Part shown: one piece after another, positions 1 through 8,100 of the stretch | Layout: every line of letters starts with the position of its first letter | Numbering within the stretch: the stretch's first letter is position 1 | Source: Methyloceanibacter sp. | GTDB taxonomy: Bacteria; Pseudomonadota; Alphaproteobacteria; Rhizobiales; Methyloligellaceae | Reading direction: 5' to 3' | Length of the DNA stretch: 8,436 bases | Assembly (NCBI GenBank): GCA_025449615.1 | Contig: JANWJA010000098.1 | Coordinates: 1 to 8,436 of the forward strand | Program-made: the position numbers and the translations under genes | The notes under the pieces: model-generated | Databases searched by the model: none | Told to the model about the DNA's origin: nothing | The model's input: only the letters and a program-made list of their open reading frames with translations

Positions 1-2212
1 CGAGCCCCGAGCCTTCCGCCGTGCTTGACGCGGTGAGCGTGCCGTCGATCGTCATCGGCTCGCGCCGGCGCGCGGTGGGCGCTCCGCTTTGCGGGCTGTT
101 GCGTTGCGCCCGCTGCCAGCCCGGCGTCTCGTAGAAGCCACTCGCGAACAGATTCTCCGCGCTGTCGAACCGGCTCGGGCCATAGCCGCCGTGAAAGCCT
201 CGATCCTCCGCGACCTCGACATGGTCGATCGGCAATTCGTCGATGAAGCGCGACGGGATCGCCTGCTGCCACATGCCGTGATTGCGCCTGTTCTGCGCGA
301 AACTGATCTTGGCGCGCTTCCGCGCGCGGGTGAGACCGACATGCGCGAGCCGCCGCTCCTCTTCGAGACCTGAGCGTCCCGCATCGTCGAGGCTGCGTTG
401 ATGCGGCAGCAAGCCTTCGTCCCAACCCGGCAGGAACACGGTATCAAATTCTAATCCCTTGGCCGAATGCAGCGTCATCAGATTGACGCGGCTCACGCCT
501 TCCTCGGCCTCCGCGTCCATCACCAGGCTGATATGTTCGAGGAAGCCGGCAAGCGTGTCGAACTCCTCCATGAAGCGGATCAACTCTTTTAAGTTCTCGA
601 GCTTCGACTGCGCCTGCGGTGAGCGCTCGGCCTGCCACATCGCGGTATAGCCGGACTCATCGAGGATCAATTCGGCAAGATCGGTATGGCGCATGGTCTC
701 GACGGATGCGCGCCAGCGATCGAACGACGCGATTAAATCGGCGAGACCTTTGCGCGCTTTCGGCTTCAGCTCTTCGGTCTCCACGATTAGCCGCGCCGCC
801 TGGAACAGCGGCACGCCGCGAGCGCGCGCCAATTGGTGCAGCGACTTCAGCGTGGATTCGCCCAAGCCCCGCCGCGGCGTATTGACGATGCGTTCGAATT
901 TGAGATCGTTCGCCGGATTCATCGTCACTTCGAGATAGGCCGTCGCGTCCCTGATCTCTTGCCGCTCGTAGAAGCGCGGACCGCCGACCACGCGATAGGG
1001 GAGCCCGAGCGTGATGAAGCGATCCTCGAAGGCGCGCATCTGGAACGAGGCGCGCACCAGGATCGCGATCTCGCTGAGCGACTCGCCTTGGCGCTGCAGC
1101 TGCTCGATATCCTCGCCGATCAGCCGCGCCTCTTCCTCGTCGTCCCAGCAACCTTGCACCGCGACCTTGTCACCGTGTTCGCCGTCGGTGCGGAGCGTTT
1201 TGCCGAGCCGCCCTTTGTTGTGCGCGATCAGCCCCGAGGCCGCGCCGAGAATATGCCCCGTCGAGCGGTAATTCCGCTCCAGCCTGATGATCTTGGCGCC
1301 GGGGAAGTCGGTCTCGAAGCGGAGGATGTTGTCCACCTCGGCGCCGCGCCAGCCATAGATCGACTGATCGTCGTCGCCGACGCAGCAGATGTTGCGGCTG
1401 CCTTGCGCCAAGAGCCGCAGCCACAAATATTGCGCGACATTGGAGTCCTGATATTCGTCGACCAGCATGAATTTGAAGCGGGTCTGATATTGCGCGAGCA
1501 CGTCCGGGTGATCCTGGAATAGCCGCAAATTCTCCAGCAGCAGATCGCCGAAATCCGCAGCGTTCAGTTCCTTCAAGCGTTTTTGATAGAGCACGTAGAG
1601 GTCGCGCACTTTGCCATTTGCGAAGGCGAAGCTCTCGCCTTCTGGCACGCGCTCCGGCCGAAGCCCCCGGTTCTTCCAGCCATCGATCATCGCCGCCAAG
1701 AGCCGCGCCGGCCAGCGCTTCTCGTCGATATTCTCGGCTTCGAGCAATTGCTTGAGCAGCCTGATCTGATCATCGGTGTCGAGCACGGTGAAGGACGGCT
1801 TGAGATCGATCAGCTCGGCATGCCGCCGCATGATTTTCACCCCGATGGCGTGGAAGGTGCCGAGCCAAGGCATGCCCTCGACCGCGCCGCCAATCAGTTC
1901 GCCGACACGATTCTTCATCTCGCGCGCGGCCTTGTTGGTGAAGGTGACGGCGAGGATCTGCGACGGCCAGGCGCGGCCCTGACTTAAAATATGGGCGATG
2001 CGGGTGGTGAGCACCCTGGTCTTGCCGGTGCCGGCGCCCGCCAGCACCAAGAGCGGGCCATCGAGCGTCTCGACCGCCTCGCGCTGCTCTGGGTTTAGGG
2101 CATCGAGATAGTTCGTGTTGCGCCGCGGCATCGCCCGCACGGAAATCGGCAGCGTCGCATCGTCGGATGCGGGCTCATTGGAGGGCGCGGGGAGGGGGCG
2201 AATCTTTGCCAT
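1..2212 (-). CDS. uvrD: ATP-dependent DNA helicase UvrD/PcrA, superfamily 1A (3' end cut off by window edge)
   Basis: This is a 3'-to-5' DNA helicase that unwinds duplex DNA in nucleotide excision repair and mismatch repair and removes RecA filaments, acting in the cytoplasm. The reading frame is open for 737 codons and runs off the left edge. All helicase motifs are visible: Walker A AGAGTGKT at residues 58-65, motif Ia TFTNKAA near 90-96, GTFHAIG at 118-124, Walker B VDEYQD at 251-256, GDDDQSIYGWRGA at 279-291, then ERNYRS, TLHSAKGLEF at 580-589 and the arginine-finger motif VGLTRAR at 625-631. The VGLTRA ending and HQRSLDD-type spacing match UvrD/PcrA rather than Rep or AddA. Alphaproteobacterial UvrD proteins usually continue into a small Tudor-like C-terminal domain, which would lie outside the window. 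The ATG at 2212 is preceded by no convincing Shine-Dalgarno sequence. The frame stays open for at least some codons upstream, with no ATG there that I saw, so the start is likely but not certain. The gene is divergent from the small exported protein. Confidence 0.96.
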   Translation of the reverse strand, partial: MAKIRPLPAPSNEPASDDATLPISVRAMPRRNTNYLDALNPEQREAVETLDGPLLVLAGAGTGKTRVLTTRIAHILSQGRAWPSQILAVTFTNKAAREMKNRVGELIGGAVEGMPWLGTFHAIGVKIMRRHAELIDLKPSFTVLDTDDQIRLLKQLLEAENIDEKRWPARLLAAMIDGWKNRGLRPERVPEGESFAFANGKVRDLYVLYQKRLKELNAADFGDLLLENLRLFQDHPDVLAQYQTRFKFMLVDEYQDSNVAQYLWLRLLAQGSRNICCVGDDDQSIYGWRGAEVDNILRFETDFPGAKIIRLERNYRSTGHILGAASGLIAHNKGRLGKTLRTDGEHGDKVAVQGCWDDEEEARLIGEDIEQLQRQGESLSEIAILVRASFQMRAFEDRFITLGLPYRVVGGPRFYERQEIRDATAYLEVTMNPANDLKFERIVNTPRRGLGESTLKSLHQLARARGVPLFQAARLIVETEELKPKARKGLADLIASFDRWRASVETMRHTDLAELILDESGYTAMWQAERSPQAQSKLENLKELIRFMEEFDTLAGFLEHISLVMDAEAEEGVSRVNLMTLHSAKGLEFDTVFLPGWDEGLLPHQRSLDDAGRSGLEEERRLAHVGLTRARKRAKISFAQNRRNHGMWQQAIPSRFIDELPIDHVEVAEDRGFHGGYGPSRFDSAENLFASGFYETPGWQRAQRNSPQSGAPTARRREPMTIDGTLTASSTAEGSGL

Positions 2213-2410
2213 CGATCTACAACTATAACATTGATCCAAAGGAAAAGACGGCAAGGCCGCGCGTCCTCTTTATTTCATTTCCGGCAAAGCGGCGTCGATT
2301 TGGCGCGTGGACGCCACGAAAAATTCATGGAAATAACGCCATCGGCCCGGTTGCACCGCCGCCGGACCGCTGCTATGGGGGCGGCGTCTCGTCATATTAT
2401 TCAGCCAGAC
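2213..2410. other. Divergent intergenic region between uvrD and the exported protein
   Basis: This stretch must hold the promoters for both divergent genes. Apart from the possible uvrD -10 box, I see a weak plus-strand promoter candidate, TTGCAC at 2351-2356 with TATGGG at 2374-2379 and a 17-base spacer; the -10 half is poor. There is also a small hairpin, CGTGG-ACG-CCACG at 2306-2318, followed by an A-rich run. Nothing here is strong enough to assign an operator or riboswitch. The open frames crossing the region look non-coding. Confidence 0.5.
2222..2227 (-). promoter_or_regulatory. Possible -10 box for uvrD
   Basis: Read on the minus strand, these six bases are TATAGT, five of six matching the TATAAT consensus. 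Nine bases separate the box from the uvrD ATG, so transcription would begin at or almost at the start codon. No good -35 hexamer sits 16-18 bases upstream; a TTGCCG lies about 21 bases away, which is too far for a standard sigma-70 promoter. A single hexamer of this quality can occur by chance, so this is a weak call. Confidence 0.25.
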
Positions 2411-2420
2411 AAGAGAGGGA
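2411..2420 (+). promoter_or_regulatory. Ribosome binding site of the small exported protein
   Basis: The purine-rich stretch AAGAGAGGGA ends two bases before the ATG at 2423, with its GAGG core four bases from the start codon. It decides the start: the same frame is open from an ATG at 2231, but that longer version has no signal-peptide-like beginning and would bury the signal sequence in the middle of the protein. Confidence 0.7.
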
Positions 2421-2422
2421 CC

Positions 2423-2806
2423 ATGCTGCGAGCGTTGAGGGCTTTTGCCGGTATTCTTGGGCTTTTCGGAATTCTCATTCTTGGGTCTGGCGCAGCCGAA
2501 GCCGCTTGCCAGCTGATCAAGGCCACCGCCAGCGCCGATTCCAAGGCGAATGCCGCCAAGGCCTCGCAGACGCTTGCTGCTCAGAGCGCAGCCGACATCA
2601 AGCGCCAGAAAGGTTGGAAATACGTCACCATGAGCGCGCGCACAGTCGCGGGCGATCCGTTCTGGAAGGCCGTGCGCCCCGATGGCGTGCCGCCGGAGGC
2701 GAAGCTCAAGGGCAACATTGTCACCGCCCGGACCTTCACCACCTGCTTTACCGGCGTGGTCGTGCCGTATGTCTGCACGTCCGGCTCGGCGGTCTGCGGG
2801 AATTAA
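2423..2806 (+). CDS. Small predicted periplasmic/secreted protein with four cysteines, family not recognised
   Basis: I do not recognise this family and assign no function. The 127-residue product begins with a classical signal peptide: arginines at residues 3 and 6, a hydrophobic core over residues 8-20, and a likely signal peptidase I site after AEA at about residue 27. The mature part is about 100 residues. It opens with a Cys at 29, then an alanine/lysine-rich probably helical stretch (residues 33-62), then a segment with KGWKYVTMSAR, and ends in a compact cysteine-rich tail with Cys108, Cys118 and Cys125 around CFTGVVVPYVC. Four cysteines in an exported protein suggest two disulfide bonds, which is an inference. 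The start is chosen for its ribosome binding site and the signal peptide. It is divergent from uvrD and followed by a strong hairpin, so it is probably a single-gene unit. Confidence 0.82.
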   Translation: MLRALRAFAGILGLFGILILGSGAAEAACQLIKATASADSKANAAKASQTLAAQSAADIKRQKGWKYVTMSARTVAGDPFWKAVRPDGVPPEAKLKGNIVTARTFTTCFTGVVVPYVCTSGSAVCGN

Positions 2807-2815
2807 GCTGAACGA

Positions 2816-2859
2816 TTCCTAGCGTCGTGCCCGCGGCATAGCGGGCATGACGCTGGAAA
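2816..2859. repeat. Long intergenic hairpin, REP-like palindrome (possible terminator)
   Basis: The arms AGCGTCGTGCCCGC (2821-2834) and GCGGGCATGACGCT (2841-2854) pair over 14 positions, with one G:U pair in RNA, around the loop GGCATA. Pairing extends outward to about 2816/2859 with one mismatch and one more wobble. It starts 14 bases after the stop codon at 2804-2806. No T-tract follows on either strand, so it is not a classical intrinsic terminator. The arm TGCCCGC with GTCATGCCCGC resembles dispersed palindromic repeats I associate with Bradyrhizobium-type genomes; only one copy is present here, so repetitiveness is inferred. It could still help end transcription or stabilise the upstream mRNA 3' end. 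Confidence 0.7.
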
Positions 2860-2937
2860 GCTCGCCTCACCATCGCCACATCCTCTGGTAAGCATTCCAG
2901 AAACCTTTCGTGGTTGAATGAGTCTTGAGGCAAGCCG

Positions 2938-3588
2938 ATGGTGCATAATTTCGTCTTTCCGCAATATACCGCGCCCGAGCGCATAGCGGATCTGTGCATC
3001 CATGCCATCGGCGTGACCGCGAGCGTCATCGCCCTGGCAGCCCTCATTTTCATCGGCGTCGAATCGAAGACCGCGCTCTGGATCTTGGCGCTCGTCATTT
3101 ATGGGCTGGCACTCGTCGCCACCTTCAGCTTCTCCGCCGGCTATCACGTCGCCATGCGGCCCAAGCTAAAAGAGTGGCTGCGCCGGCTCGATCACGCCGC
3201 GATCTTCCTGATGATCGCCGGCACCTACACGCCCTTCATCCTCATCAAAATGAACAATGCCTGGGGTCTCGGCCTGCTTGCCGTGGTCTGGGGCATGGCG
3301 GCAATCGGCATCGCCATCAAACTCTTCGCGCCGCGTTATCTCGAAGGCATCTCGACCGCGCTCTACCTGATGCAAGGCTGGGCGATTCTCGCCGCCTGGG
3401 AGCCGCTGATGACGGCGGTGTCCGGTCACGTTCTCACCCTGCTGATGGTCGGCGGCGTGCTCTACACCGTCGGCGTCGTGTTCCACCTCTGGGAGCGGTT
3501 GCCCTTTCAGAACGCCATTTGGCACGGCTTCGTGCTTTCCGCCGCGAGCTGCCACTACGCGGCCGTCATGGTCGCGGTGCATAGCTAA
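2938..3588 (+). CDS. Haemolysin III family (PAQR-type) inner-membrane protein
   Basis: This is a multi-pass membrane protein of the HlyIII/YqfA branch of the PAQR family, related to eukaryotic adiponectin receptors. Its physiological role in bacteria is poorly defined; links to membrane lipid homeostasis and hydrolase activity come from the family, and haemolysis should not be assumed. The 216 residues are a normal length and show about seven hydrophobic segments (roughly 18-40, 46-68, 86-104, 109-129, 138-157, 163-184, 194-214). Family signatures are FSAGYH at 65-70, LDHAAIFLMIAGTYTPF from residue 84, GGVLYTVGVVFHLWERLPF from 172, and AIWHGFVL at 193-200. Candidate metal ligands are His70, Asp85 and His196, but the first His of the usual HxxxH is Asn192 here (E. 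coli YqfA has HAIWH as I recall it). The start ATG has GAGG seven bases upstream. It lies 34 bases before the D-lactate dehydrogenase gene, suggesting co-transcription. Confidence 0.93.
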   Translation: MVHNFVFPQYTAPERIADLCIHAIGVTASVIALAALIFIGVESKTALWILALVIYGLALVATFSFSAGYHVAMRPKLKEWLRRLDHAAIFLMIAGTYTPFILIKMNNAWGLGLLAVVWGMAAIGIAIKLFAPRYLEGISTALYLMQGWAILAAWEPLMTAVSGHVLTLLMVGGVLYTVGVVFHLWERLPFQNAIWHGFVLSAASCHYAAVMVAVHS

Positions 3589-3622
3589 CACAATCGACTC
3601 ACCGGAATGCTAGACTGTGGCC

Positions 3623-5035
3623 ATGAGCACTTTTGCGTCAGAGCCCCAATCGCATTCCGCAACAGCCAAGACCGCACTCTTCGCGACGCTTGCAGCGCGG
3701 TTCGGTTCGCGCTTCTCGACCGGGCTTTCGCTCCGCGAGCAGCACGCCAACACGCTCACTTGGATTGCCTGTCAGCCGCCTGACGCCGTTTTGTTCGCCG
3801 AGACGACCGACGAAATCGTCGAAATCGTCAAGCTCTGCGCCGAGGCGCGCGTGCCGATCATTCCGTTCGGCACCGGCACCTCGCTTGAAGGTCACGTCAA
3901 CGCGCCGTATGGCGGCCTCTCGCTCGATCTCTCCCGCATGAACTGCGTGCTCGCGGTGCACGACGCCGATCTCGATTGTGTGGTCGAGCCCGGCGTGACG
4001 CGGAAAGCCCTGAACGAGCATTTGCGCAGCTCCGGTCTCTTCTTCCCCATCGATCCCGGCGCCGATGCGAGCCTCGGCGGCATGGCGGCGACGCGCGCGT
4101 CGGGCACCAATGCCGTCCGCTACGGCACCATGCGCGACAATGTCTTGAGCCTCACCGCCGTGCTCGCCGATGGACGGGTGTTGAAAACCGGCAGCCGCGC
4201 CAAGAAATCCTCGAGCGGCTACGATCTCACCCGCCTGATGGTCGGCTCTGAAGGCACGCTCAGCATCATCACCGAGCTCACGCTGAAACTCGCCGGCATT
4301 CCCGAGACCGTCCTCGCCGCGATCTGTCCCTTCGCCACCATCGAGGGCGCCTGCAACGCCACCATCGCCGCGATGCAGATGGGTCTCCCGCTCGCCCGCA
4401 TCGAGCTGCTCGACGATGTGCAGATCAGAGCCTGCAACGCCTATTCGCATCTCAGCCTCGCCGAGCAGCCGACGCTCTTCCTGGAGTTTCACGGCACCGA
4501 GGCTTCGACGGCCGAGCAGGTCGCGACCTTCGCCGAGATTGCCCGCGACCACGGCGGCGGGAATCTTGAATGGGCTGCTAAGCCAGAAGATCGAAGCCGG
4601 CTTTGGCAGGCGCGCCATGATGCCTATTGGGCCGCGCGAGGATTGAAGGCTTCCGCTGAAATTATCACCACCGATGTCTGCGTGCCCATTGGCGCGCTGG
4701 CGGATTGCGTCGGCGAGACCCGGGAAGACATTGAGAGGACTGGACTGCTCGCGCCCATCGTCGGCCATGTAGGCGATGGCAATTTCCATGTCATGCCGCT
4801 ACTTAACCTTGGCGACCAAGCAGAGTGGCGCAAAGCTCAAGCTTTCCTCGACCGCCTCACCGAACGCGCGCTCCGCATGGAGGGTACCTGTAGCGGCGAA
4901 CACGGTGTCGGCCAGGGTAAAATGCGCTATCTCGCTGCCGAGCATGGCATTGGCGTCGAGATCATGGCTGCCATAAAAAAGGCGCTCGACCCGTTGAATA
5001 TCCTCAATCCAGGCAAGATCTTTGCGGTATCATGA
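3623..5035 (+). CDS. FAD-linked D-lactate dehydrogenase (cytochrome) / GlcD-family oxidase
   Basis: A flavoprotein that oxidises a D-2-hydroxy acid, most likely D-lactate to pyruvate, and passes electrons to the respiratory chain (cytochrome c or quinone). The N-terminal PCMH-type FAD domain spans about residues 52-230: PFGTGTSLEGH at 81-91, PGADASLGGMAATRASGT at 145-162 and GYDLTRLMVGSEGTLSIIT at 199-217. The C-terminal FAD-oxidase domain carries LWQARHDAYWAAR at 327-339, typical of the LDHD subgroup, the metal/substrate motif GHVGDGNFH at 381-389, SGEHGVG at 424-430 and the closing NPGKIF. His382, His389 and Glu426 match the metal ligands known in related D-2-hydroxyglutarate dehydrogenases, with His427 beside them as likely base. 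At 470 residues the length is normal, with no signal peptide or membrane helix. A GTG at 3617 in the same frame would add two residues and has GGAA nine bases upstream, so the start is uncertain by six bases. Glycolate or another 2-hydroxy acid remains possible as substrate. Confidence 0.93.
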   Translation: MSTFASEPQSHSATAKTALFATLAARFGSRFSTGLSLREQHANTLTWIACQPPDAVLFAETTDEIVEIVKLCAEARVPIIPFGTGTSLEGHVNAPYGGLSLDLSRMNCVLAVHDADLDCVVEPGVTRKALNEHLRSSGLFFPIDPGADASLGGMAATRASGTNAVRYGTMRDNVLSLTAVLADGRVLKTGSRAKKSSSGYDLTRLMVGSEGTLSIITELTLKLAGIPETVLAAICPFATIEGACNATIAAMQMGLPLARIELLDDVQIRACNAYSHLSLAEQPTLFLEFHGTEASTAEQVATFAEIARDHGGGNLEWAAKPEDRSRLWQARHDAYWAARGLKASAEIITTDVCVPIGALADCVGETREDIERTGLLAPIVGHVGDGNFHVMPLLNLGDQAEWRKAQAFLDRLTERALRMEGTCSGEHGVGQGKMRYLAAEHGIGVEIMAAIKKALDPLNILNPGKIFAVS

Positions 5036-5125
5036 GGAAAAGTCGCGGGTCTTCGGACGGTTAAGTCCAAGATGACGATACGCGGCCTGTTCGCGTCCGT
5101 TCCAGCGCTCAAGGCATAGAGCTCC

Positions 5126-8100
5126 GTGAACCATTTTTTACTCAGTCTGACCGCGGTTTTGATTTTGGTGCTCGGTGCGCTGTTCGCCGTGCCCTATTTC
5201 GTCGACTGGAACGACTATCGCCACGTCTTCGAGGCGCAAGCCACCAAGCTTCTCGGGCGCGAGGTCAAAGTCGGCGGCGAAGTTCATCTCGTGCTGCTGC
5301 CGGCGCCGCAGCTCCGTTTCGACGACGTCAAAGTCGCCGATGCCGACGGCAATCTCGAAAGGCCGTTCCTCGAGGCGAGGCGGCTGGAAGCCGGGCTCAG
5401 TATCGGCGCGCTGTTAAGCGGCACCATCGAGGCGCGCAAGATTGGCATCACCGCACCCGTTCTGAGGCTTGAGATGAACGCGGACGGCACCGGCAACTGG
5501 GCCGATGTCGGGCGCCCCGGCGAGGCGATGCCCTTCGTGCCGAAGGAAGTCCTGCTCGATCAGATCGACGTGACGGGCGGGACAGTGGAGCTCACGCGGG
5601 CAGGGGAGCTCGTAGCAACGCTCACCGATGTCACGGGGGACGCGAGTGCGGCGTCTTTGTCCGGCCCGTTCAAGGTCGCGACGACCTATAAATTCGACGG
5701 CCGCAAGCAGGACCTGAAATTCTCGACCAGTGCATCCGATGCCACCGGCAAGTTCCATCTGAAATCCGCGCTTCGCGATCCCGACCGCGACATGGTCTAT
5801 TTGCTCGATGGCGATGTCATCGGGTTGGGTCAGAAACCGAGCTATGATGGCGCCGTCATTGTGCGCAATGCCATCGCTGTGCCGGAGCCTGCGGTGCCAG
5901 CGCCGCAGCCGAACACCGACGAGGCCATGGACACTGGCTCCGGCTTCGAGCTGAAGGGGGATCTCACCGCGACCGCCGATCGTGCCGAGTTGCCGAGTTT
6001 CGAGCTCACCATCCACGCTAAGGGCCATCCGCAATTGATGAAGGGCAAACTCGCTTTTGATTTCGGCGAGGCCCGCAAGCTCGACGGCGAACTCTCCGCG
6101 CGCGTCCTCGATGTGGATGCCTTGCTGCAAGATGCCGGCGAAGCCAATGCTTCGCCTTCCGCGGTCCTCAATCAAGTGGCCGAGAAGCTGCTCACCCAAT
6201 CCGCCTCGATCGGGGAGGGCAGTTTTGTGCTCGCAATTGAGCAGGCCAATTTCGGTGGCGACCTTGTCGGCGATCTCGGTCTCGCGCTGACCGCGTCGCC
6301 GAACCAGGTGAAGATCGAGCGCCTTGCGGCAAAGCTTCCCGGGGAAACCAAGATCGAGACATCTGGGCTCCTGACGCGAGGCGACAAGGGGCCTGTCTAT
6401 GCCGGGCCGATCAAGCTTGAAGGCTCGAAGCTCCGCACGCTCGCACGCTGGGCTTCCGGCGACCGCGACATCTCGGCGCAAACCAGCGTCGGTGCCTTCA
6501 CGCTTGCCGCCGATACCACGCTCGGCGGCGGCGACCTCAAGCTCGAAAATGCCAGCGGCGCTTTGAGCGACACCAAATTCACCGGCGCCTTTACCTATCG
6601 CGACGGCGACAAGCCTGCCATCGATCTGGCGGTCGATAGCGACCGTCTCGACTTGAAAGAGGTGCTCGGCGAGGATGTGGCGTGGCGATCCTGGCTGCCG
6701 GCAGGACAGAAGCAGGACAGTCAAGCTGCTGGCGAGCCGAGCCCGCTCGCATCGCTTCGCAAGAAGAATATCCGTGTCGCACTTCACGTCGGTGAGTTGT
6801 TGCTGCCCTCGATCGCGCCGGGCAGGCTCGCCGCGAATTTCAGCCTGGCCGACGACACGCTCGATGTCTCCGAGCTCGATTTTCTTGCCGAAGGCGCTCT
6901 GAAGCTTACAGGCAAGGGCCGGATCGAGCATGTGAGCGACGCGCCGTCAGGCCAGGTCGATCTCGCCATCAATGCCGCCAATGCCGACAGTTTGCGCGTG
7001 GCGAGCGGACTTGTCGGCTTGCCCGACAGCATCGCGCGCTCGAAACATCTGGCGAGCCTTGCGCCGCTCGACATCACGCTGGCGCTTGTCGCCAAGGGCG
7101 AGGGCCATGCCACCGAAGCTTCGCTGGTCGTGACCGGCAAGGCAGGAGGGTCGGATGTCGCGGTGACGGCGGAGGCCAAGGGCGAACCTGCCAAGCTCGA
7201 TGCCGCCGACATTGGATTGACGGGCAGCATAGCCGGCGAACGACCGCAAACCATTCTGGCCCTGCTGCTGCCTGACGTTCCTCAAGACAAGCTCGCCAGC
7301 GGCGGCAAGGGCAAACTGAGCTTCGAGCTGCACGGCGTGCCGAAGACCAATCTCTCCGGACACGTCGCGCTCGAAACGCAAAGTCTGACCATCGGCCTTG
7401 ACGGGCAGGGCGCTCTCAAAGACGACGGTCTGGCGCTGACCGGAAAAGCTCAAGCCACCACCCCGAATGCCAGCCTCGCCATGATGCTGTTCGGCTTCGA
7501 GGCGTCGCCCGGCGCCACCAATGTGCCGCTCAATCTCAAGGCCGAAATCGTCAAGACCGCGCAGCGGATCGACTTCAAGGGGGTCTCCGGCGATATCGCC
7601 GGCGAGCCCGTCCAGGGCAATGTCAGCGTCGACAATTCCGGCGAGATCACCAAAGTCGCGGTCGACGCGAAGACGGGCAATGTCTCGCTCCCGGTTCTTC
7701 TCGGCGGGCTTGTGGCGTGGCAGCGCACGCCCTCGACCGAACAGATGCTGGGATCGCTCGGCGGCGGAACCTCCGAAGTCTGGCCGGCGCGCGGCTTCTC
7801 GCTCGGCTCTCTCGGGAGAATAGAAGGCGACTTCAAGCTCGCGGCGAAATCGCTCTCGCTCGGCGCGCCCCTCCTTGTGCAAGACGCGGTGTTGAGCGCG
7901 CGTGTCGACAACGGCGCGCTGTCGATCGCCTCGCTCCAGGGGCGCCTGTTCGGCGGAACATTTGCTGGATCGGGCTCGCTGTCGCCGCGCGGTACCGGCG
8001 CGGGTCTCGAAGCGCGCGCCGACCTCAAGAGCGGCAAGCTGGAAGATCTGACCAAGGGCCTCGCCGGCAAGGTGCTGGCGAAAGGACCGTTCTCGGTGAG

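Noticed and set aside
833..1522. Plus-strand open frame of 229 codons opposite uvrD, and a similar one at 1583-1987
   Set aside because: Both are antisense to intact helicase motifs on the minus strand and show no independent start signal or family features.
2306..2318. Short inverted repeat CGTGG-ACG-CCACG in the divergent region, considered as an operator
   Set aside because: Five-base arms with a three-base loop occur readily by chance in GC-rich DNA, and no regulator gene or second copy is present to support it.
2231..2422. N-terminal extension of the small exported protein from an ATG at 2231
   Set aside because: The added 64 residues are basic and unstructured and would place the signal peptide internally. 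The ATG at 2423 has a good ribosome binding site.
3638..4789. Long minus-strand open frame (383 codons) opposite the D-lactate dehydrogenase gene
   Set aside because: It is the antisense shadow of a gene with complete family motifs. The composition is typical of GC-rich shadow frames and no recognisable domain or ribosome site is present.
5051..5071. Small stem-loop (GGAC-GGTTAA-GTCC with a bulged extension) between the D-lactate dehydrogenase and AsmA genes
   Set aside because: The stem has only four uninterrupted pairs and no T-tract follows, so it is neither a credible terminator nor a clear regulatory element.
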